From Massilia forsythiae (GTDB lineage: Bacteria > Pseudomonadota > Gammaproteobacteria > Burkholderiales > Burkholderiaceae_D), in assembly GCF_012849555.1 (NCBI RefSeq), contig NZ_CP051685.1:806001-870000 (forward strand): a DNA stretch of 64,000 bases, written 5' to 3'. The notes beneath the pieces are model-generated. The model was not told where the DNA came from. It was given only the letters and a program-made list of their open reading frames with translations, and made no database searches. This document shows, one piece after another, positions 8,388 through 20,096 of this stretch (the stretch's first letter is position 1; the number at the start of each line of letters is the position of its first letter). Both the position numbers and the translations under genes were made by a program.

Positions 8388-9291
8388 CGCCCTGCCCCTG
8401 CATCGGCAACGCCTGCGGCAGCTTGCCCGCGTAATCCTTGGCGAACTGCCAGGCCACGCGGCCCGAACGCGAGCCGCGTCCCAGCGCCCACTGCAGCGCT
8501 TCCAGGCGCGCCGCGGCGACCTGCTCGTCGCCACAGCCGAAGCTGCGCAGCCAGTGCGCCACGATGTCCAGGTAATCGTCCTGCTTGAACGGGTAGAACG
8601 ACAGCCACAGGCCGAAGCGCTCGGACAGCGAGATCTTTTCCTCGACCGTCTCGCCGGGGTGCAGGTCGCCGTCGTCGGCATGCTTGTAGCCGGCATTGTC
8701 CGACATCTTTTCCGGCATCAGGTGGCGCCGGTTCGAGGTCGCGTAGATCAGCACGTTGTCCGACTGCGCCGCCACGCTGCCGTCGAGCGCCACCTTCAGG
8801 GCCTTGTAGCCGGCCTCCCCTTCCTCGAAACTGAGGTCGTCGCAGAAGATCACGAAGCGCTCCGGGCGCCCCGCCACCAGGTCGACGATGTCGGGCAGGT
8901 CGGCCAGGTCGGCCTTGTCGACCTCGATCAGGCGCAGCCCTTGGCTGGCGAAATCGTTCAGGCAGGCCTTGATCAGCGACGACTTGCCGGTGCCGCGCGC
9001 GCCCGTGAGCAGCACGTTGTTGGCCGGGCGCTTCGTCACGAACTGGCGCGTGTTCTGCTCGATCTGTTCCTTCTGGCGGCCGATGTGCTGCAGGTCCTGC
9101 AGGCGGATGCTCGATGCGTGCGCCACCGGCTGCAGGTAATGCGCGCCGCCGTTCACGCCCTGGCGGCGGCGCCAGCGGAACGCGTAGCCGCGCTTGAAGT
9201 CCGGCTCGCGCGGCGCGGCGGGCGGCAGCAGCGCCTCGACCCGCGCCAGCAGCGCTTCGGCGCGGTGCAGGAAGCTTTCCAGCTGGTTCAT
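8380..9291 (-). CDS. DUF815-family AAA ATPase
   Basis: A 303-residue P-loop ATPase with Walker A GARGTGKSS near residues 97-105, Walker B VIFCDDLSFE near 148-157 and a sensor-like YATSNRRHL, the last being typical of DUF815. The family is widespread next to argJ in betaproteobacteria but has no settled function; an AAA remodelling role is likely. The gene starts 10 bp after argJ and overlaps mutT, so it lies in the middle of a three-gene operon. Confidence 0.92.
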   Translation of the reverse strand: MNQLESFLHRAEALLARVEALLPPAAPREPDFKRGYAFRWRRRQGVNGGAHYLQPVAHASSIRLQDLQHIGRQKEQIEQNTRQFVTKRPANNVLLTGARGTGKSSLIKACLNDFASQGLRLIEVDKADLADLPDIVDLVAGRPERFVIFCDDLSFEEGEAGYKALKVALDGSVAAQSDNVLIYATSNRRHLMPEKMSDNAGYKHADDGDLHPGETVEEKISLSERFGLWLSFYPFKQDDYLDIVAHWLRSFGCGDEQVAAARLEALQWALGRGSRSGRVAWQFAKDYAGKLPQALPMQGQGDA

Positions 9292-9301
9292 GCGGGCCGC
9301 C

Positions 9302-10540
9302 TCAGGAACGGTAGTCGGCGTTGATCGAGACGTAGTCGTGCGACAGGTCGCAGGTCCAGACCGTGGCTTCGGCGCCGCCGCGGCCGAGCAGCACGCGCAC
9401 CACGATCTCGGCGTTCTTCATCACGCGCTGGCCATCCTCTTCCCGGTAGTCCGGGTTGCGCCCGCCCGCCCTAGCCACCAGCACGTCGTCCAGGTACAGG
9501 TCGAGCTTGCTGGTGTCGAGGTCGTCGATGCCGGCGTAGCCGATCGCGGCCAGGATGCGGCCCAGGTTCGGGTCCGAGGCGAAGAACGCGGTCTTGACCA
9601 GCGGCGAGTGGGCGATCGCGTAGGCGACCTTGCGGCACTCGGCCATGTCACGGCCCTGCTCGACGCTGATGGTCATGAACTTGGTGGCGCCCTCGCCGTC
9701 GCGGATGATCTGCTGCGCCAGGTGGCGCGAGATGCCGGTGACGGCGTCGCGTAGCGCTTCGTAGTCCGGGTGATCCAGCGAATCGACCGCCAGGCCGCCG
9801 GTACCCGTCGCCGCCACGATGAAGGAATCGTTGGTCGAGGTGTCGCCGTCGATGGTGATGGCGTTGAACGAGCGGTCGGCGGCGTAGCGCACCAGTTCGT
9901 CCAGCACCGGCTGCGCCACTTTCGCATCGATGGCCAGGTAGCCCAGCATGGTGGCCATGTTCGGCTTGATCATGCCGGCGCCCTTGCTGATGCCGGTCAT
10001 GGTCACTTCGTGGCCGCCGATATGGGTGGTCAGCGAGGCCGCCTTCGGTTGCGTATCCGTGGTCATGATCGCCTCGGCGGCGTTGAACCAGTTGTCGGCC
10101 TTCAGGTTGGCGATCGCGGCCGGTAGGCCGGCGATGACCTTTTGCACCGGCAGCTGTTCCAGGATCACGCCGGTGGAGAACGGCAGCACCTGCTGGGCGT
10201 CGATGCCGAGCAGGCGCGCCGCTTCGTCGCAGGTGGCGCGTGCGTTGGCCAGGCCCGGCTCGCCGGTGGCGGCGTTGGCGTTGCCGGTGTTGACCACCAG
10301 CGCGCGGATCGGCTTGCCGCCGGCGGCCACCGCCGCCAGGTTGGCCTTGCTGACCTGGACCGGCGCGGCGCAGAAGCGGTTGGTGGTGAACACACCCGCG
10401 ACCGTGGCGCCCTCGGCGAGTGTCATCACCAGCAGGTCCTTGCGGTTCGGCTTCTTGATGCCGGCTTCGGCAAAGCCGAGTTCGAACCCGTTGACGGGCT
10501 TCAGTTCGGCGGCGACGGGCAGAGGGGAATTGACGGCCAT
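9302..10540 (-). CDS. argJ: Bifunctional glutamate N-acetyltransferase / N-acetylglutamate synthase ArgJ
   Basis: Arginine biosynthesis: transfers acetyl from N-acetylornithine to glutamate (and in bifunctional forms also uses acetyl-CoA). The 412-residue product has the autoproteolysis site [14 protein letters not shown], where Thr becomes the N-terminal nucleophile of the beta chain, the VVNTGNANA segment and [12 protein letters not shown]. The start at 10540 gives the family N-terminus; a long frame further upstream is antisense to the permease gene and is ignored. Length matches ArgJ (about 410). It is the first gene of the argJ-DUF815-mutT run. Confidence 0.95.
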   Translation of the reverse strand: MAVNSPLPVAAELKPVNGFELGFAEAGIKKPNRKDLLVMTLAEGATVAGVFTTNRFCAAPVQVSKANLAAVAAGGKPIRALVVNTGNANAATGEPGLANARATCDEAARLLGIDAQQVLPFSTGVILEQLPVQKVIAGLPAAIANLKADNWFNAAEAIMTTDTQPKAASLTTHIGGHEVTMTGISKGAGMIKPNMATMLGYLAIDAKVAQPVLDELVRYAADRSFNAITIDGDTSTNDSFIVAATGTGGLAVDSLDHPDYEALRDAVTGISRHLAQQIIRDGEGATKFMTISVEQGRDMAECRKVAYAIAHSPLVKTAFFASDPNLGRILAAIGYAGIDDLDTSKLDLYLDDVLVARAGGRNPDYREEDGQRVMKNAEIVVRVLLGRGGAEATVWTCDLSHDYVSINADYRS

Positions 10541-10688
10541 GGCGTTCTCAAAAGGAAAGATTGTCGAATCCGGTATTGTACCGCCAGCGGACCGCGCGGG
10601 GCGCCGTGCGCGCTGGCGCCAGGCTCGTCGTATCGCGCTGCCGGCATTGCGGGTTTGGTAAGATGATTCATTCCATCCGGAGACGCCG

Positions 10689-11747
10689 ATGACCGAGAAC
10701 CAACGCGATGTCCTGAGCGCCTGCTTTTCGCTGGCGATCATCCTGTCCGCCCTGTTCGTGACCGAGCGCTTTTTGCTGCCGCTGCTGTGGGCGGCGATCC
10801 TGTGCATCGCCACCTGGCCCTTGTACCGGCGCGCGCTGGCCGCCACCGGCGGACGCGGGATCCTGGCCGCGGCGCTGGTCACCGTCGCCGGCGCGGTGGT
10901 ATTCATCACGCCGCTGGCGCTGGGCGTGAGCCAGGCCGCGCACCAGGCGCCGGCGCTGGCCCAGCTGGTCGCCGGCGCCAACACCGACGGCCTGGCGGCG
11001 CCCGCCTGGCTGCAGCGCATCCCGCTGGCCGGCACCGAGATCCACGACTGGTGGCAGGCCACGCTCGGCCAGCCGCACGGCCTGGCGCACCTGCTGCAGG
11101 ACGGCTCGGTGGGCCGCATGCAATCGGCCAGCGAAGTCCTGAAGCGCGCCGGCAGCGGCTTGCTGCACCGCCTGATCGACATTGGGTTCGCCTTCCTGTG
11201 CCTGTTCTTCTTCTACAAGGATGGCGCCGCCCTGCAGCGTCAGCTGGACGCCATCGGCGCCTACCTGATCGGCCCCACCCGCTGGACCCTGTATTCGCTG
11301 AAGGTGCCGGTGGCGGTGCGCGCCACCGTCAATGGCCTGGTGCTGGTCGGCCTCGCCGAAGGCGTCCTGCTGGGCATCGGCTACCAGATCGCCGGGGTAC
11401 CGTCGGCGGTGCTGTGGGCGGCCGCCACCGGCGTGCTGGCTATCATCCCGTTCGGCGCCCCGCTCGCCTTCGGCGCGGTGGCCGCGCTGCTGCTGTACAA
11501 GGGCGCCACCGTGGCCGCGGTGGCGATCCTGGTATGGGGCGCCATCGTCCTGTTCGTGGCCGACCACTTCGTGCGCCCGACCATGATCGGCAACGCCACC
11601 CAGCTGCCGTTCCTGGCGGTGTTGCTGGGCATCCTGGGCGGGGTCGAGACGCTGGGCCTGATCGGCCTGTTCGTGGGGCCGGTGATCATGACGCTGTTCG
11701 TCACGCTGTGGCACGAGGAGCGGCGCTTCCGCCAGGTGGCGCGCTGA
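10689..11747 (+). CDS. AI-2E family (PF01594) inner-membrane permease
   Basis: A 352-residue polytopic protein. There are two or three helices in the first 90 residues, a soluble loop at about 95-160, and a C-terminal bundle with the family pattern FFFYKDG, then [20 protein letters not shown] and [13 protein letters not shown]. Homologues include YdiK, PerM and the disputed AI-2 exporter TqsA, so substrates may be small organic solutes or none. It is transcribed away from argJ, with about 150 bp between the two starts. The next gene has its own promoter. Confidence 0.9.
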   Translation: MTENQRDVLSACFSLAIILSALFVTERFLLPLLWAAILCIATWPLYRRALAATGGRGILAAALVTVAGAVVFITPLALGVSQAAHQAPALAQLVAGANTDGLAAPAWLQRIPLAGTEIHDWWQATLGQPHGLAHLLQDGSVGRMQSASEVLKRAGSGLLHRLIDIGFAFLCLFFFYKDGAALQRQLDAIGAYLIGPTRWTLYSLKVPVAVRATVNGLVLVGLAEGVLLGIGYQIAGVPSAVLWAAATGVLAIIPFGAPLAFGAVAALLLYKGATVAAVAILVWGAIVLFVADHFVRPTMIGNATQLPFLAVLLGILGGVETLGLIGLFVGPVIMTLFVTLWHEERRFRQVAR

Positions 11748-11763
11748 CGGCGTCAAAAAATAC

Positions 11764-11794
11764 TTGACCCTCACGCCGCGTGAGGCGCCAACCT
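11764..11794 (+). promoter_or_regulatory. MerR-type promoter and operator of the downstream regulator
   Basis: TTGACC (-35) at 11764-11769 is followed by an unusually long 19 bp spacer and CAACCT (-10-like) at 11789-11794. The spacer is filled by a perfect 7-3-7 dyad, CCTCACG-CCG-CGTGAGG, at 11769-11785. An overlong spacer occupied by a palindrome is the hallmark of promoters activated by MerR-family DNA distortion. The regulator ATG lies 30 bp downstream, so autoregulation is expected. Confidence 0.75.
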
Positions 11795-11824
11795 GCCTGC
11801 ACGCTGAAGAACGGGGGACATCTC

Positions 11825-12823
11825 ATGCTGAAGGTCGGTGAACTTGCCGCCGCCGCCGGACTGACGGTGCGCACGCTGCATCACTACGACGGCATCGGGC
11901 TGCTGCGTCCTTCGGCGCGTTCCGATGCCGGCTACCGGCTCTACGACCGCGATGACGTGGCGCGCCTGCACCGGATACAGGCCCTGCGCGCATTCGGCAT
12001 GGGCCTGGCCGACATCGGGCTTTACCTGGACAGTCCGGCGGGCGCTCCGCTGGCCGTGGTCGAGCGCCAGCTGGCTGCGCTCGACCGGCAAATCGCCGAA
12101 GCGCAGCACATGCGCAAGCAGCTGCTGCGCCTTCGTAGCGATCTGGCGGCCGGCGCGCAGCCGGACCTGTCCACCTGGCTGGACGCACTGGAGAGGATGA
12201 GCATGTACGAAAAATACTTTACGCAGGAAGAACTGGCGCGCCTGCCGCTGTATCACGACGAAGCGGTCAAGGCGCAGTGGCAGGGACTGGTCGAGGAAGC
12301 GTCACGCCTGATCGGCGCACAGGTGGCGCCGGATTCGGACGAGGCCAAGGCCTTCGGACAACGCTGGCTGGAGGCCTTCGGGCGCGGCACCGGCGGCGAC
12401 GCCGACTTCGCCGCCCGCATCAACCTGATGGCGGCGCGCGAGCAGGAAAAGGCCGGCGTGGCGCCCGAGGTGATGCGCTACATGATGGCGGTGATCGGCG
12501 AGCTGAAATACGCCATCTGGTCGCGTTACCTGGATCCCGAAGTGATAGCGCGCATGCGCCGCCATTACGCCGCGCGCGGCCACGAATGGACCGCCCTGAT
12601 CGAGCGGGTGCGCGCGCAGATGCGCCTCGATCCGGACGCCGTTCAGTCAGCCTCCCGGGCGCTGGGGCAGCAGTGGATGGACCTGTTCCACGACATGGTC
12701 GGCACCGATCCGCAGGCGGTTGCGGGCTTCCGCCGCGCGATCGCCGAGGAACCGATGCTGCGCAAGGGGTCGGGAATCAGCGACGAAGCGGTGGCGTGGC
12801 TGCGTAAGGGGATGCAAGCGTAG
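11825..12823 (+). CDS. MerR-family regulator with TipAS-like C-terminal domain
   Basis: A 332-residue regulator. The N-terminal winged helix (LKVGELAAAAGLTVRTLHHY, then DGIGLLRPSARSDAGYRLY) is classic MerR, followed by a dimerisation coiled coil at about 85-115. The C-terminal 200 residues are helical and appear to contain a TipAS-type ligand pocket (YEKYFTQEELARLP, then MDLFHDMVGTDP). TipAS domains bind thiopeptides and other drugs, so a drug- or metabolite-responsive activator is plausible. The ATG at 11825 is chosen because it starts at the MerR fold just after the MerR-type promoter. No efflux gene is adjacent, so the target may be itself plus distant genes. Confidence 0.87.
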   Translation: MLKVGELAAAAGLTVRTLHHYDGIGLLRPSARSDAGYRLYDRDDVARLHRIQALRAFGMGLADIGLYLDSPAGAPLAVVERQLAALDRQIAEAQHMRKQLLRLRSDLAAGAQPDLSTWLDALERMSMYEKYFTQEELARLPLYHDEAVKAQWQGLVEEASRLIGAQVAPDSDEAKAFGQRWLEAFGRGTGGDADFAARINLMAAREQEKAGVAPEVMRYMMAVIGELKYAIWSRYLDPEVIARMRRHYAARGHEWTALIERVRAQMRLDPDAVQSASRALGQQWMDLFHDMVGTDPQAVAGFRRAIAEEPMLRKGSGISDEAVAWLRKGMQA

Positions 12824-12905
12824 GCCAGATACGGCCATCCGAAAAGATGACGAAGGAGGCAGCGTAGGGAAACGAAACGTAAAGCGTTTCGAACAGCCAG
12901 AAAAC

Positions 12906-13031
12906 CGTCGTCCCCGCGCAGGCGGGGACCCAAGCTGAGTCTCCGAAGTCGTTATTGGAGAAATACCTCAGTGTTTCCGAAACAGCGCATTCTGTTACTC
13001 GGCATGGGTCCCCGCCTTCGCGGGGACGACG
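12906..13031. repeat. Paired REP-like palindrome, copy 2
   Basis: Same arrangement as the pair at 7769: CGTCGTCCCCGCG at 12906 through GGGGACCCAAGCTGA near 12937, and the inverted partner ATGGGTCCCCGCC...GACGACG at 13004-13031. It separates the convergent 3' ends of the MerR regulator and secA. Confidence 0.85.
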
Positions 13032-13036
13032 TATTC

Positions 13037-13074
13037 AAGCCGCTTCGAGCAGCTTTCACCAGTCACGAAGCGGC

Positions 13075-13076
<2 letters not shown>
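13037..13076 (-). terminator. Hairpin at the 3' end of secA
   Basis: Eleven-base arms AAGCCGCTTCG (13037-13047) and CGAAGCGGCTT (13066-13076) enclose an 18-base loop. Read on the minus strand, the stem begins within the secA stop codon. There is no strong T-run, so it may be a stabilising 3' hairpin rather than a classic intrinsic terminator. Confidence 0.5.
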
Positions 13077-15867
<2,791 letters not shown>

Positions 15868-16185
15868 GCTGTGTTCTTAATGAGTACGCCGCGAGAAGGG
15901 GTTCTTGGGGTTCGGTTCACCGGTCGCGCGACAGTGGTTCGAAGTCCCGAAAAGCCAGGGATGATATCAACATATCATCGATCGAGTACCGCCTGGGGCA
16001 AAAAGCGTCCGATTTTATCATGCGATGCGGCCACACTTGGGGTTGACGCCATCGAACACAAGTGCATTTTGCCAAAAAATGTTATCAAATTGCATTCGCC
16101 GACACATCGTGGCGCGCTCGCATTGTCCGCGCTTCGGCCTCGCTTCGGCCTTCCTGGGGGCGGGCGGCTGTGGTATGTTGGATGC
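15868..16185. other. Divergent intergenic region secA/dciA
   Basis: 318 bp between the two divergent starts, more AT-rich than its flanks around 15960-16100. It must contain both promoters. TAAAAT on the minus strand near 16013-16018 and TTGACG on the plus strand at 16043-16048 are weak candidates without convincing partner boxes. No RNA gene or repeat is recognisable. Confidence 0.4.
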
Positions 16186-16689
16186 ATGCAGTCCTCTCCC
16201 CCGAACCAGCGTCCCTACCACGTCTACGGCACGCGCGACCGCCGCACGGCCTTCGTCGCCACCGATTTCCTGCGCTCCCACGAACGCCTGGCCAGCCTGC
16301 TACCGGCGGCGATGCGCATCGGCAAGCTGCAAAAGGACGTGCGCGTGATCCTGCCGCCGATGTATGCCGGCTGCGACGTCCTGTCCTTCCAGGACGCGGC
16401 GCTGGTGCTGGCCGTGCCCTCCTCCGCCGTGGCCGCCAAGCTCAAGCAGCAATTGCCCAAGCTGCAGGGCGGCTTGCAAAAGAAGGGCTGGCAGGTGGAA
16501 TCGGTGCGCATCAAGATCCAGGTCGGGCGCGCGCTGCCGCAGCCGCAGCAGCCGAAAGGATCGTTGCAGTTGCCGCCGACGGCGGTGCAGGCGTTCGAGG
16601 ACCTGGGGCACGCCTTGCCGGAAACGGCGCAGAACGCGCCCCTGATCGCGGCCTTGCTGCGGCTGGCGGAGAAGCGCAGGCAGGGGTAG
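16186..16689 (+). CDS. dciA: DciA-type (DUF721) helicase-loader-like protein
   Basis: DciA is the ancestral loader of the replicative helicase DnaB in bacteria lacking DnaC. The 167-residue product has the DUF721 layout: an N-terminal region with LRSHERLASLLPAAMRIGKL, a KH-like core with ALVLAVPSSAVAAKLKQQLP, then VESVRIKIQVGR and a flexible tail. The ATG at 16186 puts the conserved region near the N-terminus. Its place between secA and lpxC is conserved in betaproteobacteria, which strengthens the call. Primary-sequence similarity within this family is low. Confidence 0.75.
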   Translation: MQSSPPNQRPYHVYGTRDRRTAFVATDFLRSHERLASLLPAAMRIGKLQKDVRVILPPMYAGCDVLSFQDAALVLAVPSSAVAAKLKQQLPKLQGGLQKKGWQVESVRIKIQVGRALPQPQQPKGSLQLPPTAVQAFEDLGHALPETAQNAPLIAALLRLAEKRRQG

Positions 16690-16743
16690 GCGGCAAGAGC
16701 GTCGATCGGCGCCGCACCATACCTTTACACGAAGCGTCTGCTA

Positions 16744-16869
16744 CGTCGTCCCCGCGCAGGCGGGGACCCATGCTGCGCATCGAGAATCACAACCTTGGCA
16801 ATGCCGCGATCCGTATGGATTGACATCTTTGGATGCACCGTATGGGTCCCCGCCTTCGCGGGGACGACG
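16744..16869. repeat. Paired REP-like palindrome, copy 3
   Basis: CGTCGTCCCCGCG at 16744 through GGGGACCCATGCTG near 16774, and the inverted partner ATGGGTCCCCGCC...GACGACG at 16842-16869, in the same head-to-head arrangement and with the same 126 bp length as copy 2. It lies between the convergent 3' ends of dciA and lpxC. Confidence 0.85.
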
Positions 16870-16909
16870 GTATTTACATTACGTGTAAAACCGCTTGCAA
16901 ATCAGCGCC

Positions 16910-17845
16910 TCAGGTCAGCGCCCACTCCCGCTCCATCTGCGCCCCGTACGACACCGGCGCCCGTTCCTTTTCGTCGAAGGTGACGATCTCGTAGGCGTCC
17001 GGATGCGCCAGCAGTTCGCGCAGCAGCAGGTTGTTCAGGCCGTGGCCGGATTTATGGGCTTCGTAGCTGGCCAGCAGCGGATTGCCGACCAGGTACAGGT
17101 CACCGATCGCATCGAGGATCTTGTGGCGCACGAATTCGTCGTCGTAGCGCAGGCCGTCCGCGTTGAGGATGCGGTATTCGTCCATCACGATCGCGTTTTC
17201 CAGCGAGCCGCCGCGCGCCAGGCCCATGCCGCGCAGGCTTTCCACGTCCTGCATGAAGCCGAAGGTGCGCGCGCGCGCCACGTCGTGCACGTACGAGACC
17301 TTGCCGAAGTCGACCTCGGCGCGCTGCATGGTGCCGTCGACCGCCGGGTGGTTGAATTCGATGAAGAAGTCGAGCTTGAAGCCGTCGAACGGGCTCAGGC
17401 GCGCCCATTTCTCGCCCGCGCCGCTGCCCTGGCGCACCTCGACCGGCTGTAACACGCGGATGAATTTCTTCGCTGCCGCCTGCTCTTCCACGCCGGCCTG
17501 CTGCAGCAGGAACACGAAGGACGAGGCCGAACCATCCATGATCGGGATTTCCTCGGCGGTAACGTCGACGTACAGGTTGTCGATGCCCAGGCCGGCGCAG
17601 GCCGACATCAGGTGCTCGACGGTCGAGACGCGCGCGTTGCCCTTGGTCAGCACCGACGCCATGCGGGTGTCGCCCACGATGTCGGCATTCGACGGGAACT
17701 CGACGATCGGGTCGAGGTCGACGCGGCGGAACACGATGCCCGTGCCCGCGGCGGCCGGACGCAGGGTCAGCTCGACCTTGGTACCGGAGTGCAGCCCGAC
17801 GCCGGTCGTGCGCACCAGCTGTTTGATGGTTCGTTGTTTGAGCAT
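16910..17845 (-). CDS. lpxC: UDP-3-O-acyl-N-acetylglucosamine deacetylase LpxC
   Basis: Committed, zinc-dependent step of lipid A synthesis. The 311-residue product starts [10 protein letters not shown] like other LpxCs. It has the zinc ligand His78 in [13 protein letters not shown], the later HKILDAIGD pair of ligands, the catalytic IPIMDGSA glutamate region nearby and the KSGHGLNN loop near the end. The start at 17845 has no obvious Shine-Dalgarno, and a perfect TATAAT sits only six bases upstream. It lies between dciA and the DMT permease, downstream of the dcw cluster as in relatives. Confidence 0.96.
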   Translation of the reverse strand: MLKQRTIKQLVRTTGVGLHSGTKVELTLRPAAAGTGIVFRRVDLDPIVEFPSNADIVGDTRMASVLTKGNARVSTVEHLMSACAGLGIDNLYVDVTAEEIPIMDGSASSFVFLLQQAGVEEQAAAKKFIRVLQPVEVRQGSGAGEKWARLSPFDGFKLDFFIEFNHPAVDGTMQRAEVDFGKVSYVHDVARARTFGFMQDVESLRGMGLARGGSLENAIVMDEYRILNADGLRYDDEFVRHKILDAIGDLYLVGNPLLASYEAHKSGHGLNNLLLRELLAHPDAYEIVTFDEKERAPVSYGAQMEREWALT

Positions 17846-17851
17846 GCGCCG

Positions 17852-17857
17852 ATTATA
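17852..17857 (-). promoter_or_regulatory. TATAAT hexamer immediately upstream of lpxC
   Basis: A consensus -10 box on the minus strand, separated from the lpxC ATG by six bases. Transcription from it would begin at or near the start codon. The expected -35 position (about 17875-17880) reads CGGCGG and is poor, so promoter activity is uncertain. Confidence 0.35.
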
Positions 17858-17917
17858 TAGTAGGGTGCGGCGGCCCGCCGGAGGCCGCCATGTTCCGCTG
17901 AGCGCAAGCACACGTTT

Positions 17918-18829
17918 TTACGGATGTTCCGACTCGATGTGAACGGCTTCGTGGCGGATCAGGTACAAGCCGCTGCCGACGATGATGGCGGCGCCCAGCA
18001 GGGTCAGCCGGTCGGGCAGCGTGTTCCACAGCAGCCAGTCGATCGCCACGCCGAAGGCCAGCGCGGTGTATTCGAACGGCGCCACCACCGAGGCTTCGCC
18101 GTGGTTGAAGGCTTCGGTGATCGCCAGCTGCGCCAGGAAGCCGCTCACCGCCAGCAGCGCCAGCAGCGGCACGTGGCGCGCTTCCAGCGCCACCCAGCCC
18201 GGCGCCGCCAGCGCGCCCGCCCCCGCCGACATCATCAGCATCAGCCAGAACACCATGTGCTCGCTGCGGTCGGTGCGCGCCAGGATGCGTCCGCTGACCG
18301 CCGACACCGCGTAGCCGACCGCCGAACCCAGCACCGCCAGCCCGGCCAGGCTGAACAGGCCGTCGCCGCTCGGGCGCAGGATGACCAGCACGCCGCCCAT
18401 GCCGACCGCGATGGCGATCCAGCGGCGCGCGTCGACGCGTTCCTTGAGCACGAACACCGACATCGCGGTGATCAGGATCGGGCCGATGAAGAAGATCGAA
18501 TACGCCTCGGCCAGCGACAGCGTGCGCACGCCGTAGGCGAACAGCGCCAGCATCGCGATGCCGATCACGGCGCGCAGCAGGTGCAGCGGCCAGCGCACCC
18601 GCAGCACCGAGCGCAGCCCGCCGCGCCACAGCAGCCAGGCGCACACCAGCGGCAGCGACGTCAGTGCGCGCAGCGCCGCCACCTGCATGGCCGGCAGGCC
18701 GGCGGCCAGCAGCTTCATTGCCGTGTCCATCAGCGAAAACATGGCGACCGCGGCCAGCATCGCGTAGATGCTGCGCAGGTTGCCGCTCAGCCTGGAACCC
18801 TGGCCGGCGGCGGCGCCCGCTTTCGTCAC
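17918..18829 (-). CDS. EamA/DMT-superfamily permease
   Basis: A 303-residue protein with about ten membrane helices arranged as two EamA repeats (first from SIYAMLAAVAMFSLMDTAMK, second from LAVLGSAVGYAVSAVSGRIL). Drug/metabolite transporters of this type export amino acids or small metabolites; the substrate here is unknown. The GTG start at 18829 overlaps the acetyltransferase stop (GTGA), so the two genes are coupled, with peroxiredoxin just upstream. The cluster sits between ftsZ and lpxC, where related genomes often carry one or two extra genes. Confidence 0.88.
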   Translation of the reverse strand: MTKAGAAAGQGSRLSGNLRSIYAMLAAVAMFSLMDTAMKLLAAGLPAMQVAALRALTSLPLVCAWLLWRGGLRSVLRVRWPLHLLRAVIGIAMLALFAYGVRTLSLAEAYSIFFIGPILITAMSVFVLKERVDARRWIAIAVGMGGVLVILRPSGDGLFSLAGLAVLGSAVGYAVSAVSGRILARTDRSEHMVFWLMLMMSAGAGALAAPGWVALEARHVPLLALLAVSGFLAQLAITEAFNHGEASVVAPFEYTALAFGVAIDWLLWNTLPDRLTLLGAAIIVGSGLYLIRHEAVHIESEHP

Positions 18830-19275
18830 AGGCGCTTTTCCATGAAGACCGACAGCGGATTGGCGTGGTAGTCGCCGAACGGCGCGCAACGCGCGAAGCC
18901 GGCGCGCTCGTACAGGGCAATCGCCTGGGGCTGGTGGATGCCGGTCTCCAGCTTCAGTTCGCGTTGGCCTGCCATGCCGGCGAACAGGAAGATGTGGTCG
19001 AGCAGCTTGCGGCCGGTGCCGAGCCCGCGCTTGTCCGCGTCCACGAACATGCGCTTGACCTCGGCGTAATCGCCGCGGTTGACCAGGGCCGCGCAGCCGG
19101 CCGCGGCGCCGTCGACGTCGCGCGCCACCAGGAACAGCGCGTCGCTGCGCAGCAGCGTATCGACATCCATCAAGTGGTTGCTCTCGAGCGTGTACAGGGC
19201 GGCGCAGTAGGCGTCCAGGCGCGCCAGCATGGCCCGGACTTCGGGCTGGTCCGGCGATTCGGCATTGATCAGCAT
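18826..19275 (-). CDS. GNAT-family N-acetyltransferase
   Basis: A 149-residue single GNAT domain. It contains the acetyl-CoA-binding motif A (VKRMFVDADKRGLGTGRKLL, with the RGLGTG pyrophosphate loop) and motif B ending ALYERAGFARC. It resembles small-molecule or amino-acid acetyltransferases. It starts 12 bp after the peroxiredoxin stop and overlaps the DMT permease, so modification and export of one compound is possible but not shown. Confidence 0.88.
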   Translation of the reverse strand: MLINAESPDQPEVRAMLARLDAYCAALYTLESNHLMDVDTLLRSDALFLVARDVDGAAAGCAALVNRGDYAEVKRMFVDADKRGLGTGRKLLDHIFLFAGMAGQRELKLETGIHQPQAIALYERAGFARCAPFGDYHANPLSVFMEKRL

Positions 19276-19287
19276 GGCAGGCGGCCT

Positions 19288-19791
19288 TCAGCCCAGCTGG
19301 GCCAGCAGCTTTTCCGCCGACGACACGTCGAAGCCGGCGCTGTCGATGTTCAGGCGCTCGACCATGCCGTCGCGCACCAGCATCGAGTAGCGCATCGAGC
19401 GCGTGCCCATGCCGCGCGCGGACAGGTCGACGTCCAGCCCCAGCGCCTTGGTGAACGCCGCGCTGCCGTCGGCCATCATGCGCACGCTGCCGCCCGCGCC
19501 CTGCTCGCGGCCCCAGGCGCCCATCACGAAGGCGTCGTTGACGGAAACGCACCAGATCTCGTCGACGCCCCTGGTTTTCAGCTGGTCGGCCAGCTTGATG
19601 AAACCCGGCAGGTGCTGCGCCGAGCAGGTCGGCGTAAAGGCGCCCGGCAGGCCGAGGATGGCGATGGTCTTGCCCCTGGCAATCTCCGCCACCTTGAACA
19701 GGTTCGGCCCGATGGCGCAGCCCTCGCTCGCGGTCTCGATGAATTCGCCCAGGCTGCCCTCGGGCAAGCGCTCGCCGATCTGGATGGTCAT
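19288..19791 (-). CDS. Peroxiredoxin (Prx5/AhpE-type, atypical 2-Cys or 1-Cys)
   Basis: Thiol peroxidase that reduces H2O2 and organic peroxides. The 167-residue product carries the Prx5 active site PGAFTPTCSAQHLPGF with the peroxidatic Cys, preceded by the conserved Pro and Thr, and the downstream Arg in GMGTRSMRYSML. No glutaredoxin domain is fused. It is the first gene of a peroxiredoxin-GNAT-permease run, and a cluster of TGCTCTGACCCC repeats lies directly upstream. Confidence 0.92.
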   Translation of the reverse strand: MTIQIGERLPEGSLGEFIETASEGCAIGPNLFKVAEIARGKTIAILGLPGAFTPTCSAQHLPGFIKLADQLKTRGVDEIWCVSVNDAFVMGAWGREQGAGGSVRMMADGSAAFTKALGLDVDLSARGMGTRSMRYSMLVRDGMVERLNIDSAGFDVSSAEKLLAQLG

Positions 19792-19834
19792 GTCGTCTCC
19801 TCGTTATGGATATCGGACCCGCAAGTATGCCCAG

Positions 19835-20002
19835 TTCGGGGTCAGAGCACAATCACGCCGCAATTTGGGGTCAGAGCAAAAGCCAAAGGGCGGAACGTTC
19901 AAGGCAGGAAGCCGCTGATCGAAGAAAAAGTTTGGTGTTGAAGGCCGCTCGCATTGTGCTCTGACCCCGAATTCTCGAATCAAAGTGCTCTGACCCCGAA
20001 TT
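19835..20002. repeat. TGCTCTGACCCC repeat cluster 1
   Basis: Four copies of a short motif: forward GGGGTCAGAGCA at about 19838 and 19867, and inverted TGCTCTGACCCC at about 19957 and 19986, with AATT/CGAATT at the edges. The forward-forward-inverted-inverted order makes the block roughly symmetrical. It lies between the peroxiredoxin start and the ftsZ terminator and looks like a REP/MITE-type mobile repeat. Confidence 0.8.
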
Positions 20003-20027
20003 GAAGCAAGGTGGCCGGATAAGCGAA

Positions 20028-20057
20028 GGGCCGGTACCGATTGTACGGTACCGGCCC
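20028..20057 (-). terminator. Terminator-like hairpin downstream of ftsZ
   Basis: A perfect 12 bp stem (GGGCCGGTACCG / CGGTACCGGCCC) with a six-base loop lies 40 bases after the ftsZ stop on the minus strand and is followed by TTCGCTT. It probably ends the whole mraZ-ftsZ transcription unit. Confidence 0.65.
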
Positions 20058-20096
20058 CATCATGCAGTGCCGGTGGTCAGCCGGCGCTTGTCGGGA

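Noticed and set aside
17918..19852. One 644-codon frame covering permease, acetyltransferase and peroxiredoxin DNA
   Set aside because: Only its last 303 codons encode a protein family (DMT permease, from the GTG at 18829); the rest is the wrong frame over the GNAT and peroxiredoxin genes.
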